Of a stretch of DNA of 64,000 nucleotides, positions 46,561 through 58,380 are shown in pieces (position 1 is the first letter of the stretch; each line of letters begins with the position of its first letter). A program made the translations under genes and the position numbers. The notes beneath the pieces were generated by a model. The model was not told the DNA's origin. It ran no database searches and saw only the letters and a list, made by a program, of their open reading frames with translations. This DNA comes from Tetrastigma voinierianum (lineage: Eukaryota; Streptophyta; Magnoliopsida; Vitales; Vitaceae). The stretch spans positions 1 through 64,000 of the forward strand of contig JAEQBH010004120.1 in assembly GCA_016808115.1 (NCBI GenBank), written 5' to 3'.

Positions 46561-47940
46561 CCGCCCCAAGTCCTTACCAACTTAGTCATACCCTAGTCTC
46601 TTATCAATTTCTATCACATACCAAGGCCCATGCGTGATAAAATCCATAATTTCGGATTACATCCATTGATTATTTTATAAAAATTCATTTGTATTCAAAC
46701 TAAAAGTCTTTTTGGATGTTACATTAATGATTATTTATATTCAGCAACCATGTGTTTTTTTGTGGGTAGAGAAATTTTTCTGTCACACTGCAGGCTTCGC
46801 ACACCTAGACATTTTTTCCGCCTTTCATAGCTGGAATTATGTCTAAGCACAATTATCGAGTCTTTCACTCGAGAAGGTGTCTATCCCTGCTTTCTATTAC
46901 CCGACACAAGTTTTTTATCACGAGCTATTCAACCGTGCGATGCTGTTGGACTTCGTCCCACTTAACCGAGCCCACCCAATCTCAACACTGTACATTACAG
47001 CGATTTTAATCACACTCCCACACCCATTCAATGCATGCCTCTGATCAGCAATGTAATTATCTGATTTGAGTCACTGATATTTTTATCACCATGACTAAGC
47101 TTATAAAAAGATTAACATTTCTTGAGAGGTAAATACAGAAGGTTCATCAAGAAGAACTACTTCCAAAAAATTTTCTTTTTTGATCGCTTATATTTTCTAT
47201 ATATTTTAACTTGAACTTAATAAAGTTTTAACTTTTTAATGAATTGTTTGATTTTTCAATAAATCAAAGTAAGCTTTGACCACAAAAAGTGTATTCATGA
47301 TCAAAACACTAATAACTAAGTATATGAATCAAAACTTTTCACATCTAAAGTGGTTGATAATAAACTATTTTTCCTTCATCCAACAAAACCAGGAACACAT
47401 CAGAACCTATGAGGGAGATTTGCAACCCTTGCATCATTGAAAACCAAAAGACAAATGTGATCACACGCACCCCATCCAAATCTTTCAAAATTGACAGAGT
47501 TTCAATTTATTAAACTGTATGAAGACCAAAAGATTCTAAATCACAATTGAAAACATCAAACAAAAATCAGAATTTACCTAGAAGAGTTACTGGCTTTCCA
47601 CTTCTATATGAGGGTGTAAAATTACAAATCTCCCATGAATTGGTCCATGCCCAATAATGGAGCTTATATTGCCAAAAGTGGTCCTATATCTCTTTGTCTG
47701 AAGAAAAGTAGATATCTATACTGTGCCAAAAGATGATATGATTAGAGAATGGCCTGAAGAAACAATGCTCTATTGTCTTAAAATATCCAAAGAACAATAT
47801 TGAATTCCAACACATTACAAACTCTAAAGTCTTAGGGTTAACATATCCAAGATTCTATTCCATTTGACTTGTTTCATGGAAGAAACAAAATTATTAGAGA
47901 AAATTCTGCTTTTAATTGATATATATTAAGTTTATTTATT
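46561..47940. other. A2-B2 spacer, unassigned
   Basis: Contains ctgtcacactgcaggcttcgcacacc (46,780) and gagcccacccaatctcaacac (46,970), of transposon-like composition, then AT-rich sequence without readable domains. No trace of bZIP gene C, which occupies this position in the first unit. No open frame of note. Confidence 0.45.
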
Positions 47941-50161
47941 CGCCATGTGTTTTTTCTTTCTTTCTTTTGTTTTTTTGTAATCACATGCATTAGGTTGGTG
48001 CTGGCAATTAGTTTTGATAACGCACTGCTCTTATAGTTTAAATCTATTTCTTAGTCAAAATCAGACACTCTTGCATTTAATTAGATTTTGAAAATTGAGT
48101 ATTTCTTGATCGTGGGAAACCCCTGAGCTGAATTGTTCTCATTGTTTCTCTAAAGAAATCATTTCAATGAAACTCCACGATTACAATACCAGTCTCATTT
48201 ATACACTTGGCTCCAACATCTTCTTCAAATTGAACTTACCTTTGAGAGACCTTAACTTTATAGTGATGGGACACCTCAATAAAGAGATTTATTAGTCCCA
48301 ACTGAAAGAAAGAAAAAGAAAAATAAAAAGAAAAGAGAAAAAAGAAAGAAGAAAAGAAAAAGAGAAAAAGAAAACAAAAACAAATAAGAGTTTATCACAG
48401 TAGGTTTATTTTACCGAGCGCTCGTGATGAAGTTCTAGGAATTAAATGCCCAATGACTAACTGCTGAATCGGTGGAGTCACGACATCCCACATGACACTT
48501 TTCTAAAACTCCTACACGCTTTCCTACTTTTTAGCATTGCTGAATAAAGGTGTGTTCTTATCCTGTTTATGTTAATTTTCTTTCAAATAGAGTGAGTTGA
48601 GTTTCGCTGAAGAGTTTTAACCTTAGTCTATATTTGAGACCTAAAAACATTATTTACACCGAGTCCCTTTAGTGAAAGATCGACGAGGGCTTAAAACTCA
48701 CTTCTTGATCAACATACCATTTGAATGCTCGTTTGAGATGATAAATGTTTTGGCATCCCATTTGCCAATGCTTAAAACATTTGCAAGCTTTCTGTCTCAG
48801 ACCACACCATAATTGGCCAGTCGAAAGCAGTGTGCAAAATTAGGTGGGAACAACCCATGTGCAAACATACGCTGTGAGTTAACGAGGGTAGTGGTTAGTC
48901 ATGTCGCCCTCAAGAAAGCAAAGTTATCATCATTTAATGACTTGACAAATATTTAGACTAACTTCAAAGCAAATTACTTACTAAATTACTAGAATTATCA
49001 AAACTTAAAATCGTGTGTATTAAATTATATCAACATGAGAACCTCAAATTTAATTGCCTCCTACCACATTTGATAAGGACTTATTGAAGTATTCATATGA
49101 GTTATGTTAGCGGTTGATTCTTCTTACAAGATATTCTTCTCTCGAGATATATTTCGCTTATCTTGTTACGTGATGTATCAGACTTCCGCTTTAACCTCGA
49201 CTAAACGCCTAAATGTGCAAACCCTAGTGCCACACTTGCGCTTGGAATATTTATTCTTCGACACCAAGTGTTGCTTAACCATGTCCCTAGGAAGTATCTT
49301 TCTCGACCAAAAACTCCCAGCTGGCATGTCATGTCGCCGTACAGTAACATGTAATTAAACCCAAAATTAAAGCAAATGTAGCGAACCCATATTAATATTC
49401 AAACAAGCCAAAATTGAAAATCAATCCATCAAACTGTGGTTAGGCTGGAAAAACCTGTGGAGAAAAGAATTAGTTCACTGGCATTATTCATTACGACAAG
49501 AATTCGAATCATGAATAGGCTGAAGTAAAAGCAACGCGTAAAACTCCATCTGCGATCTTTCCCGAACTGGCCGATCTCGATCTCTCGCTTCCTCTTTCTT
49601 CTTCTCAATCCAACCCTTTTGCTTAAAAAGAAAACAATCGCCGTGTCTGTCGTCTTTCCTTTATACCTTGAGACGCGAGCCCATCAATGGCCCGCATAAA
49701 TTAGTTCCGCGAGTTCCCGCTTGAGTGGGGACTCCTACGCGGCGGTTAAGCCAATACGCGCAGCCGAGCAGGCCCTTCAAACTCGGGACATTTGATCGGT
49801 TCATCACGCAGCTGGGTCTCGTAGCGCAAAGTGCTTCTCTTCGCCGCGGAAAACCAATAGCTCTTCTGCTGTCCGCTTTTTTGTCATTTCTGCTTCTGTT
49901 ATGTTTTTCTATCTTTTAGCTACCCTTTTGATTCCAACATTGCCATATTCTATTGAACAATATAATATGAGAGATTAGCATGATATTAATGAAAAAAGAC
50001 CGTGGAACTGCGCATTTTAGCCATAAAGAACACCGGTGATTCAACTCAATGCACGCATGATTCATCTCGATCACATACTCAAACTCATACTCATATCATC
50101 TTAGTGTTTTTGCCATGTTTGTGCTCTCTTTACTGGGGACAAACAGTACTAAATTTAGGGG
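47940..50161 (+). mobile_element. Athila/Tat-like element 3' part with insertion (B2)
   Basis: Homologous to 25,930-26,947, including the A/G-rich run (48,300-48,385) and the ggggacaaaca...tttaggggtg polypurine end. It is split by the 1.26-kb insertion at 48,812-50,071. Confidence 0.62.
48812..50071. mobile_element. Copy-specific 1.26-kb insertion in B2
   Basis: Absent from segment B1, where the flanks join at about 26,855. The possible target duplication is accata on the left and cacata on the right. The middle is AT-rich; 49,550-49,870 is relatively GC-rich with a promoter-like ctttataccttgagacgcgag, suggesting an LTR. Open frames of 84 and 64 residues here show no recognised domain. Confidence 0.5.
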
Positions 50162-51379
50162 TGTGATGAGTATACTTTATATTGATTTTATCCCCATGTT
50201 TTACTCATATTTTTAGTAGTTTTATCATATAAATAAGTAATCTAATGCTCTAAATGTTCAATTCTAGATTAGGGTCAACTATGAGCCAATATGAGCAAAC
50301 AAAGAGATAAAGCCTAAAAATCAGCAATCAACATAGCAGCAAGCATTGTGATTTGATATTTCAGCTGTATGACCTCAAATGGCTACAAATTTATATGGAT
50401 GGATAGGAGACTTCAAGTTTCAAAGATAATTTATTCACCCATTTGGACTTCAAATGATCAAGTTATGACTCTTGGTAGTTGAAGGAAGAAGAGAAGAGAG
50501 CTTAAAAGTGACTAGTCGGAAAGTTTTGTACATTCAGTCTTTATCGTAATTTCTAAAGTGTTTTTCCTAGCCATATCCAGATTCTACACTTCAAGAGCTT
50601 TCCAATGGTACCAAGAACACCCAAATCGAAGTTTAGATGACAAAGTTATGCCTTACAGTTAGTAAAAACAGAGTCGGGCAGCAACGCAACGCAGAGCCAC
50701 GTAAACGTATCTCGACATCGCGATGCTGCCAAACGACATCGCAACATTTGGGGTTGGTTTTGGGCCAATTTTCAGCCCATTTTGAGCCTAGAATTGAGGG
50801 TTTCAAAGTCAAATCAAGAAGACAGTGAGGCTAGGCTCTATGAAGGACTTTGTCCACACTTTGGGACCAAGGAAGAGATTGTGAGTCAAGTTTTTGAAGA
50901 TTGGGAGAAGATCATGAGAATTGTGTGGAAGAAAATCCAAGAATCACCATCATTTTGAGATCTGAGTTTCTTCTTTCTTTCTCATGTTTTGTCCTAAGTT
51001 TATGATGTATCAAACCTCATCATGTTCTTAACTTTGTAGTCCAGGTTTTGCTGATTTCTAATACGAATCTGGCATGTATTCGTCAATTTTCCTTTATTGT
51101 TTCAAGGACACCAGCCCATTTATTCATGTTGGTTCTATTTGTAGGTTCTATTTACATATTAGTTTCTGTCAATATAATATGAGGTAGTTCTTATAGTTTG
51201 AGAAAGGGTAAAGAACTGAACATGAATCGATCAACTATTAGTTGTTGTGTAGAAATTGTTGAGTACAAGTGTAAATTCTTGGATCTTAAAGCATCTCTAA
51301 TGTTTAGGGTTGAGTTGAGCGAACCTAGTGTTAGTTGGTAGGTTATCCAACCTCGAGAGAGGCTTATAATTAAATTAGG
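50162..51379 (+). repeat. LTR of the Athila/Tat-like element (B2, truncated)
   Basis: It starts tgtgatgagtatac as in B1. It breaks off at aaattagg (51,379), where sequence jumps directly into chromovirus RNase H. B1 has about 490 extra bases at this point, so B2 carries a deletion covering the LTR end and the start of the chromovirus fragment. Confidence 0.65.
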
Positions 51380-51700
51380 CACTACCTGATGGGAACACGA
51401 TTCACAGTAGTGACTGACAACATAGCTAACACCTTCTTTAAAACTCAAAGAAGCATTGCCCGGCAAGCTCGATGTTTAGAGTTCTTGGCCAGCACGACCG
51501 TGTGATTACCTGAAGACAAATAGACATAACGATGGCGAGATCGTTGAGTAGGAGCAGTTCGCGAAATATAATGGGATCGTTGAGTCAAGTTGTGGCAGAC
51601 TTCATAGAGTGAGTAAGGCAAGGAGCTCCATAAGACTTGACATATCGTGGTTGAGCGGTGAGAGATGGCACCCGCAGAGCGATAATGGCTAGAGAACTAG

Positions 51701-51940
51701 TTGCTTTACTTCACAGGAGGGAAGCTATATATACCTTCAAGCAAATTGAGAAGAGAGTTTCTGAAAGAGACACATGATACGAAGTGGGCTGGTCACCTAA
51801 AAGAAGAGAGAACATTGGCGTTGCTGGCACGATCTTTTCATTGGCCTAAGATGAAGGAATACGTGCAAGCCTATGTCAAGACATGCCATGTTTGTCAAGT
51901 TGACAAGATCGAGCGGAAGAAGGCTGAGTTTACTTTGTAA
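51701..51940 (+). CDS. Chromovirus integrase zinc-finger fragment (B2)
   Basis: A 79-residue open stretch reads GKLYIPSSKLRREFLKETHD, then KWAGHLKEERTLALLARSFH and TCHVCQVDKIERKK. The two His and two Cys of the HHCC (H2C2) finger are all present. It is the best-preserved coding piece of this element. The core that follows is frameshifted, and the open frames on the opposite strand downstream (51,974-52,241) are shadows. Confidence 0.85.
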   Translation: MLYFTGGKLYIPSSKLRREFLKETHDTKWAGHLKEERTLALLARSFHWPKMKEYVQAYVKTCHVCQVDKIERKKAEFTL

Positions 51941-52919
51941 GCCCTGCCCATTCCAGAAAGACCATGGCAGTGTTTATTGATGGACTTCTTTAAGCGATTT
52001 TTGAAAGTTGAGGCTTTGGATCGGTTTTGTAGTGAGTGACGGTTCTCTTATGTAAGTTATCTTCATACCGACCTCGAGATGAGTGTGAAGCAGCGCCACG
52101 TTTTCTTGACAATGTTGTGAAGCATTTGCAGGATGCTTGAGGACATAGTGAGTGGTCGAGATCACGCGAGTTCCTGAGAGGTTTTAGGATTGTGCTACTC
52201 ACGTTAATAGTACGAGTGCAAGTTCTCCAGCTGGCAATCACCCTCGACGGGCGATTGGGGCGGTAGTGAATCGGATGCGAAAATTACCACGCACCACTAT
52301 GTAATAATTAAACAAAACAAAAGCCCCAGTTTGGAATTTCTTGAGCTGCTTGCGATTGTGCGACAATGCGTGGCGAGATCAGCCACGGGGAATGAGCCAC
52401 TTTTGAGAATTACTTGATTGGGTTGAGCCTCATACGCCCTTAGGCGTCTTCTTCAGTTTGCAACTTGGTTGCAACGTGAGCCTGCGCATCTGAAGTTTGC
52501 GAAGTCTTGACAAGGATTTACTTGATGGAAAGCGGGACAACCTTGAGCAAAGTAAGAGCGCATGAAGAAATATGCGGACAAGAAGCGAAGACCATTGGAA
52601 TTTGAGGAAGGGAGAAGGTTACGTTGAGCTAACTCCTCAATTTGGAAGAAATCGAGAAATAAGCGAGTTTAAGAAGAGGCTGATCCCAGTAGTATGATGG
52701 CCCCTTTGAAATTGTGAAGCGCATTAGGAACATGGCCTACAAGCTGAAGCTACCTTAGAGATTGAAGCTTCACCCGACATTCCATGTAAGCTTCTTGAAG
52801 CCTTATCATCATTATCCTAGTTTGGACATAGTGTAGGCAGCGGAACTTCGCGTAATCGAGGAGTTGAGTTCGGTAAAGTGCAAGCATCACTTGAGAGGAT
52901 AGGAAGATGAAGCTATTTG

Positions 52920-53080
52920 GAAGGCAAATTGGATGAATACTTAATTCATTGGAAGAGGACGCCCATCGATGAAGCAAGTTGGGAGAAGGGTGCTACTTTG
53001 TGGTAGTTTGAAGACCAGATCAATGAGTATGCGTGACTGAAGTCAACGAGGACGTCGACTACCTCTAGTAGGGGAGGGTT
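52920..53080 (+). CDS. Chromovirus chromodomain fragment and polypurine tract (B2)
   Basis: Reads LIHWKRTPIDEASWEKGATL, then FEDQINEYA, with a stop replacing a Trp codon in between. It ends at gtaggggagggtt (53,068-53,080), the polypurine tract beside the LTR. Such domains guide integration to marked chromatin in chromoviruses. Confidence 0.8.
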
Positions 53081-53820
53081 TGTTAGCCCCTCGATTAGAT
53101 GACCAGAGTTCAATGCGGCATGAGGGTGTTGCCTCTCATAAGGGAAGGAGATTAAGATGCATCGAGAAGCAAGTCTTGCCTGAGGATGAGAAGCTTCGGC
53201 GAGTGCATGAGCGGCGGGGGCACGTGAGGAAGGTAAGGACACGATGCGGTGGGGCCAGCGAGCGATTCAGGTGCGACACTCCGCGACTTAGAGGGGGCTT
53301 GGGGTGCGACGCGAAGGAAGCGAGTCAGTGGGAGAAGCTTGCCTTATAGGCCGCAGAGCCTTGGGCAACAAGTTCCTGGTGGAGTGCGACAAGGAGTCCT
53401 GCTGGCGAGAAGGAGTCCTAGCGATGGGAGTCGATAAAAAATGACTATTAGTGGCTGTGCATAGGAGTCCTGATCAGGCAAGACTGCTAGTCCAGGAAGG
53501 ATTCATGTTGGCTTGTAGATTGAAGACATAGAGTTGATAGATTCTTAGTCGAATTTATCTGGGCTATCCTTGGCTGACCCTATATAAAGGGGTTGCGTGC
53601 CTACTTGGCTAATTAATTGAGAATTGGATCCATAGAGAGCATTGAGCATCCTAAAATATGGGAGCCTTTGCCAAAGTTTTTTGTATTTTAAGTAAATAAA
53701 ATACAAGTTGGGGAGAGAGCCTCGTACGTCTTGTGTTTGTGAGAACGTGAGGTATTGAAAAGGTTGGCTGAGCGGGTTCCTAGGCCCCACACACGCAAGC
53801 CATAAATTGGGCGTGTGACA
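53081..53820 (+). repeat. Chromovirus 3' LTR (B2)
   Basis: 740 bases from tgttagcccctcgat to gggcgtgtgaca, with clear TG...CA ends. It holds a possible TATA (ctatataaagg, 53,580) and a polyadenylation-like aataaaat (53,695). The open frames at 53,080-53,437 are not genes. Partner in B1: 32,840-33,624. Confidence 0.82.
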
Positions 53821-54804
53821 GCTACCAAGGGCAGATGAAAAAAAAAAAAAGAACCATTCCTTCAAGAATTATTTAAAAAAGAAAGAAATTAATTTTAATA
53901 AAAAAAGCTTTACAAATTGTATAAATATGTTGTCCACGTTGATGCTAGCTCAGTGTGGGTGTTAAAAATTTAAAAAGGTAGGACATCCAAATTGCTTAAT
54001 TGTCAAAAAAATTACAAATATGTTTTCCCATTTTAGTAATGGAAATTATTTGACTCATAAATTTAATATATTAAAAGCACTTTCAGACATTGATGGCTAG
54101 TTATTAGGATACAAATGAGCATATCCCATTTTAAAATTTGTTTAAACAATATATATATATATATATATATTCTTTATACCCTTTGCCTTCCCTTTCTAAT
54201 TTTTGAGTATTAGATTTTAAAATAGAAAGTAAACATAGCTTCCAACATGATTCTTAAATTTCATTTAATTAAAAAAGTAAATTTAATTTGAATTTAAATT
54301 TGATGGTAGGTGTTTTTTTAGGTGAAGGTAGGGTCACAAACTTAACAACATAAATTTAAAATTTGAATAAGTGAAAAATAAATATTTTAGTGAAAGGTTA
54401 AATATGAGGATGATTCTAATTTTAGAAAACTAGTCAAGTTCACATTCAAACAATAATATGTAGAGTTTATGGAACTGGTTTTTCCAACTAGGATTTAAGG
54501 ATTTACTTAGTCCTCTTTTGAGTCAGAAGGATACACCATGGATAAGATAACCATTCAACAACAGCCAATTTTGGACAAAAATATTCAATACAGATCATCT
54601 TAATGAAAACAACACGAACAAAACAAGGAAAACATGAAATTAAGGAGACAATTGAGAATTCAAAGAAAACAAACGAACAGGGACTAAAGAAAGTTCAATT
54701 GTTCATGACATATACTCTATTCACCAGTCTGGTAATTTCTATCAGCCATCCCTTCCTGCCCAATTCTATTACATGCCTCACAAGCTGCTATCTGATCTCG
54801 ATGA
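53821..54804. other. AT-rich region downstream of bZIP gene B2
   Basis: Homologous to 33,625-34,765 but without the long (AT)n tract; a shorter one is at 54,151-54,171. No gene. The 115-residue plus-strand open frame at 54,603-54,950 overlaps gene B's last exon antisense and is not conserved in B1. Confidence 0.6.
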
Positions 54805-56070
54805 TCAGTCATGGATATTCCCAATTTCTCCATCTGCTCCGACCCAGATGGTTGGCTCATGTTGAGTTCGCCGACTGCGCTGACGTGACCAGGGTTGATC
54901 ATACAAGTTCTGTGCCTGCAGGCGGCCCTGATACATGCCTTGATCTGTGATATAATCGTCACGTCCAGAAGCCCAAGCGGCCATCCATTCCTGTTTTTGC
55001 TGTTGTTGCAGTTGAAAGATATGCCTGAGATGATATAATTCTGTCCGGTAAGCCTCAGTTTCAGCTGCCAAATACGAGAATTACTGTGAGAGAAAAAGGG
55101 GGACTAGAGTGGAGAATTAAGAAGGCTATATTGGGTATACGTACCATTTTTAGATTTATAAGTTCTTTCAGCGTTGCTTGCTTTGTTTCATCAGTTTCAT
55201 TATCCATTTTACTAGTTTTTCTTACGCTGGGTAAGTATCATTTTCTAAGGTGAGTTGTGCTAGTTGGGCCTGCAAAAATATGCCTATAGAATTTAAGTGA
55301 AAGAAAATATACTAACATGGGTTCATGTTTTTGAAAGCCGGTTGTGAGAACAAAATTTAGCTCCTGAAAATACCATTTTAGTGTTCTTTGAAAATGATTC
55401 ATATTCTCTGTTTGTGTTGTCTGTGTTATTTGTGTTTTTCTCATAACAAAAAAAAGAAAAAGAAAAAAGGGGAACCAAACTTATTCTATTTGTTTTCCTT
55501 GTATTTCTTGTTTTTAAAAAAAAAAAAAATTTTAAAAAACTGTAAATAAATAGGCCCATAACTTCTATATACTTTGTTTTCCATAAATGTTGTTACCTCA
55601 GTTCTTTCACTGGGTTTCCATTTCACTAATGTAGCCAATCTTCTCAGTCTAGATTTCTGAACAGGAAATTCTGTTTGAAAGAAGCCTGTCCAATAACATT
55701 ACAAGAATCAGACTGTTTTATAATCAAGGTGTTCTTGAGAAAGAAAAGAACGCTGATGAAGGCAGATTTTGGACGAAGCATCTGGTCTCCGTTAGGCTCA
55801 AGAGTTCAAGGTCCGTTTGAGGTCACGGTGGCATCTGCAAAGCGTCACAGAGTTCAGTCCTCAAAAGAAACTTAGAACCACCACTGCCTGAAGTTAATGG
55901 ATGATTTTTGAGGGTTCTGGGACTGATATTTAAGGGGAACAATACCATAGCTGAATCCCTCTAGAAATGAAGAAGGGGAGAGTTGATGGATCAGCCCTGT
56001 GACAGCCCAGCGACTGTGGGTGGCGGTGGCGGTGGCAGTGGACAGGTCGTTTTTGTTCATTTCCATCCAT
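54805..56070 (-). CDS. bZIP transcription factor gene B, copy 2 (damaged)
   Basis: Minus strand. Exon 1 is about 56,070-55,770, start MEMNKNDLSTATATATH in one frame. Exon 2 (55,685-55,597) carries SNRIS, then after a frameshift QKSRLRR. Exon 3 (55,269-55,145) has LTLENDTYPA and, after a frameshift, KQATLKELINLKM. Exon 4 (55,064-54,805) is fully open: AETEAYRTELYHLRHIFQLQ, a Gln run, then a tail ending GEIGNIHD and TGA. Splice signals match copy 1 (GGACAG, TTGCAG and GGCAG acceptors; GAG|GTAAC and ATG|GTACGT donors). The Gln-rich helix aligns with gene C's RLQQQQ and gene A's LLQQL, supporting a common family. Exon 4 is intact here but broken in copy 1. Confidence 0.64.
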
Positions 56071-56225
56071 CGGCTGCCCTGAAAAACAACCTGAACAAAT
56101 TCCTTTTTCTGCTTTTTGCTTGCCAAAGATAAAGGCTGAGGAGAAAGAAAAAAGAACTATCAAGTATATTGTGTACTGGCTTCTGCTTATATAGTAATAA
56201 TGTTTTAAAAAAGAGGAAAACTTTG

Positions 56226-56242
56226 CATGGCATATATAGGAA
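56226..56242 (-). promoter_or_regulatory. TATA box of bZIP gene B copy 2
   Basis: The minus strand reads CTTCCTATATATGCC, at the same distance from the gene as in B1. Confidence 0.45.
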
Positions 56243-56249
56243 GAAAATT

Positions 56250-58260
56250 AATATATTAGTAAGAGATTACTAAATGCAAACTTATTTTTTCATGCACAAT
56301 AAATTAATTTTGCTCAACGATTTAAAATAATGCACCCATAAAATCTTAGAACCATTCAACCATCTTATGTGACTAATTAAATGCATGGATAAGGAATGGT
56401 GTTTCTGGATACTGTGTCTTGAAATGAAAAGAGCATGGAACCGAGGACTGTGTTTGGGTTTTGATTGTTTTCTTAGGCTCTTGTTTGGAATGGGAAGTAC
56501 TTGGAAAAATATTCAAAATATTTTGAATGTGTTTAAGCTTCCACGGTGAAAAATATAAAAAAAAAATTAAATACTTAAATCAAAATTATTCAAAATTTTA
56601 TATTTTTAAAATTTCTTAGTTCATATATAATAAAAAAACAGATAAAATGAGTTTAAATAAATATATAGAAACGCTCAATGGGAATGGTTTAAAGAGAACG
56701 GCTCATGTGAAGAGGATAGATAAATTGTAATTCTTCGTTCTCATATATAAAAGCACTTACTCCTTACATAACTCATGTAATATGGGTACTTGTATTTAAA
56801 AGCAAGAGATATAGGGAGGAGGGTCCACGAGTTAAAGGGATGATGTGAAATTGAGGGTTCATTTCTGGCATGAAGTGGCATATCTTGAACATTCAATAAC
56901 CATATATATATATATATATCCATATATATATATATATATATACTCTAGATGAAATTATTGTTAAGGAAGCCATTATATTTAATTAACAAAAATACTTTTT
57001 GAGAGACAAGAAGGTTCTCATTCAAAACCAACCGTAACCCTCGGTACAAAAGTGAAGCTCGAAGTCATTCGAAGAATATTTGCCCTATTTATAACTAATA
57101 ATCATTTGTAGAGAAAAGAAACATGTTTTGTAAAGAAGCCTGAAATACACTATGCAATTTTAAATAAAGAATTTGATCATTTTCAAAGATTTAATTTAAG
57201 GAGTTTTGTACTTATAAGATAATATTATTTACAAGTGATTAAATTAAAATTATGTTAATTGTTTTTCTGCTTTGATCTGCTGGGGAGAATACCCTGGTTA
57301 CAGACTGCTAACATCTCAGAAAGAGCACGACACTGCCATCACAGATCCGGAAAAATTACGTTAATAATTTATTGTATCAAATTATTTTTTATAAAATTAT
57401 ATGGTTTTAATATTTAAAAAGTAAAATATTCAAAATTAAATAAAATTAAAAGGATAAATATAAAATTAATAAATATGAAGTTACAACAATAATGTTATCC
57501 ATTTCACAAAAAAAAAAAACAATAATGTTAATAGAAATTGAATGACAATATATTTCATATTAAAATTATAATTTCATTTAGAAATAAATTTAATACAAAA
57601 TAAATTGTTATATAATTGACCAATTTTGAAAAGAAATTTACTAACAGATTGAATGCAAAAATAATAAACTTTAAGAAAAATAAATGCCCTTAAAATGTTT
57701 TCTTCAAAAGGTATTGTGTGTAAATTCAATGATCTTTTAAAATTTTTAATGTGATGGGGCAGTGAAATAGGATACATATACATTAAGAAATTAATGAATT
57801 TTTATTTTTTTCCATTTATTTAAAACTAAATCCACGGGAGAGGTTTAATGTTTTTGTTACATTTTATTTATTTTAAACTAAATCACGTAGAGATTGAAAG
57901 GGAAGGGGAATCATCATTTCCCTTACTAGCCTTGGTGCAGGTCCCATGGGTTAACTCAGAAAATAATAAGAGTTTAGGTTTAACTAAGTGTTACTAAAAA
58001 TTGCATGACTTTTATTAATTTCATGGAAATAATTTTGCATTTCTGATGATATGTGATAACTTGGGTTATATTTTTCATCTTATTGATTAATGGTGCACCT
58101 CTACATAATTCTCGCTATTTTTTCCAAAATTTTATTCATTTCATTTTCTCTCTATTTTCATACATAATTGCTTTTGAAGTTCAAAAATAAAAACTTAGTA
58201 AAGCAACTTAGTCAAGTAAAGGCAATTGTGTATATTAAGGGATATCTAATTGTATAAGTA
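56250..58260. other. Non-coding AT-rich stretch of segment B2
   Basis: Matches 36,210-38,055. It contains (AT)n runs at 56,902-56,942 and about 200 extra bases near 57,330-57,530. No gene: the 60 and 69 residue open frames have no domain and are not kept in B1. Confidence 0.6.
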
Positions 58261-58261
58261 A

Positions 58262-58372
58262 GTTAAACGTGTGAAAACGGTCCAGATTGGTTGGAATGTC
58301 TATGTTAAATGGTTAGACACATAGGGAGGAGGGGTTCGAGGTTAATTAGCGGAACAATTTACTACAGTATAG
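58262..58372 (+). repeat. SINE-like unit, diverged (B2)
   Basis: Has cagattggttggaatgtc, ggttagacacatagggagg and gggttcgaggtt, ending in acaatttactaca. It corresponds to 38,060-38,192 and resembles the segment A SINE-like unit. Confidence 0.3.
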
Positions 58373-58380
58373 TAAAATCA

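Larger units (their letters stand above)
51380..53820 (+). mobile_element. Truncated Ty3/gypsy chromovirus (B2)
   Basis: Same element as 28,557-33,624, without the solo LTR. The order is partial RNase H (HYLMGTRFTVVTDN-like, about 51,380-51,480), H2C2 integrase zinc finger, integrase core, linker (MKKYADKK near 52,565), chromodomain (52,930-53,080) and 3' LTR. Multiple stops are present. Confidence 0.82.

Noticed and set aside
53080..53437. Plus-strand open frames of 89 and 62 residues
   Set aside because: They lie within the chromovirus LTR, have no recognised domain and are not open in B1.
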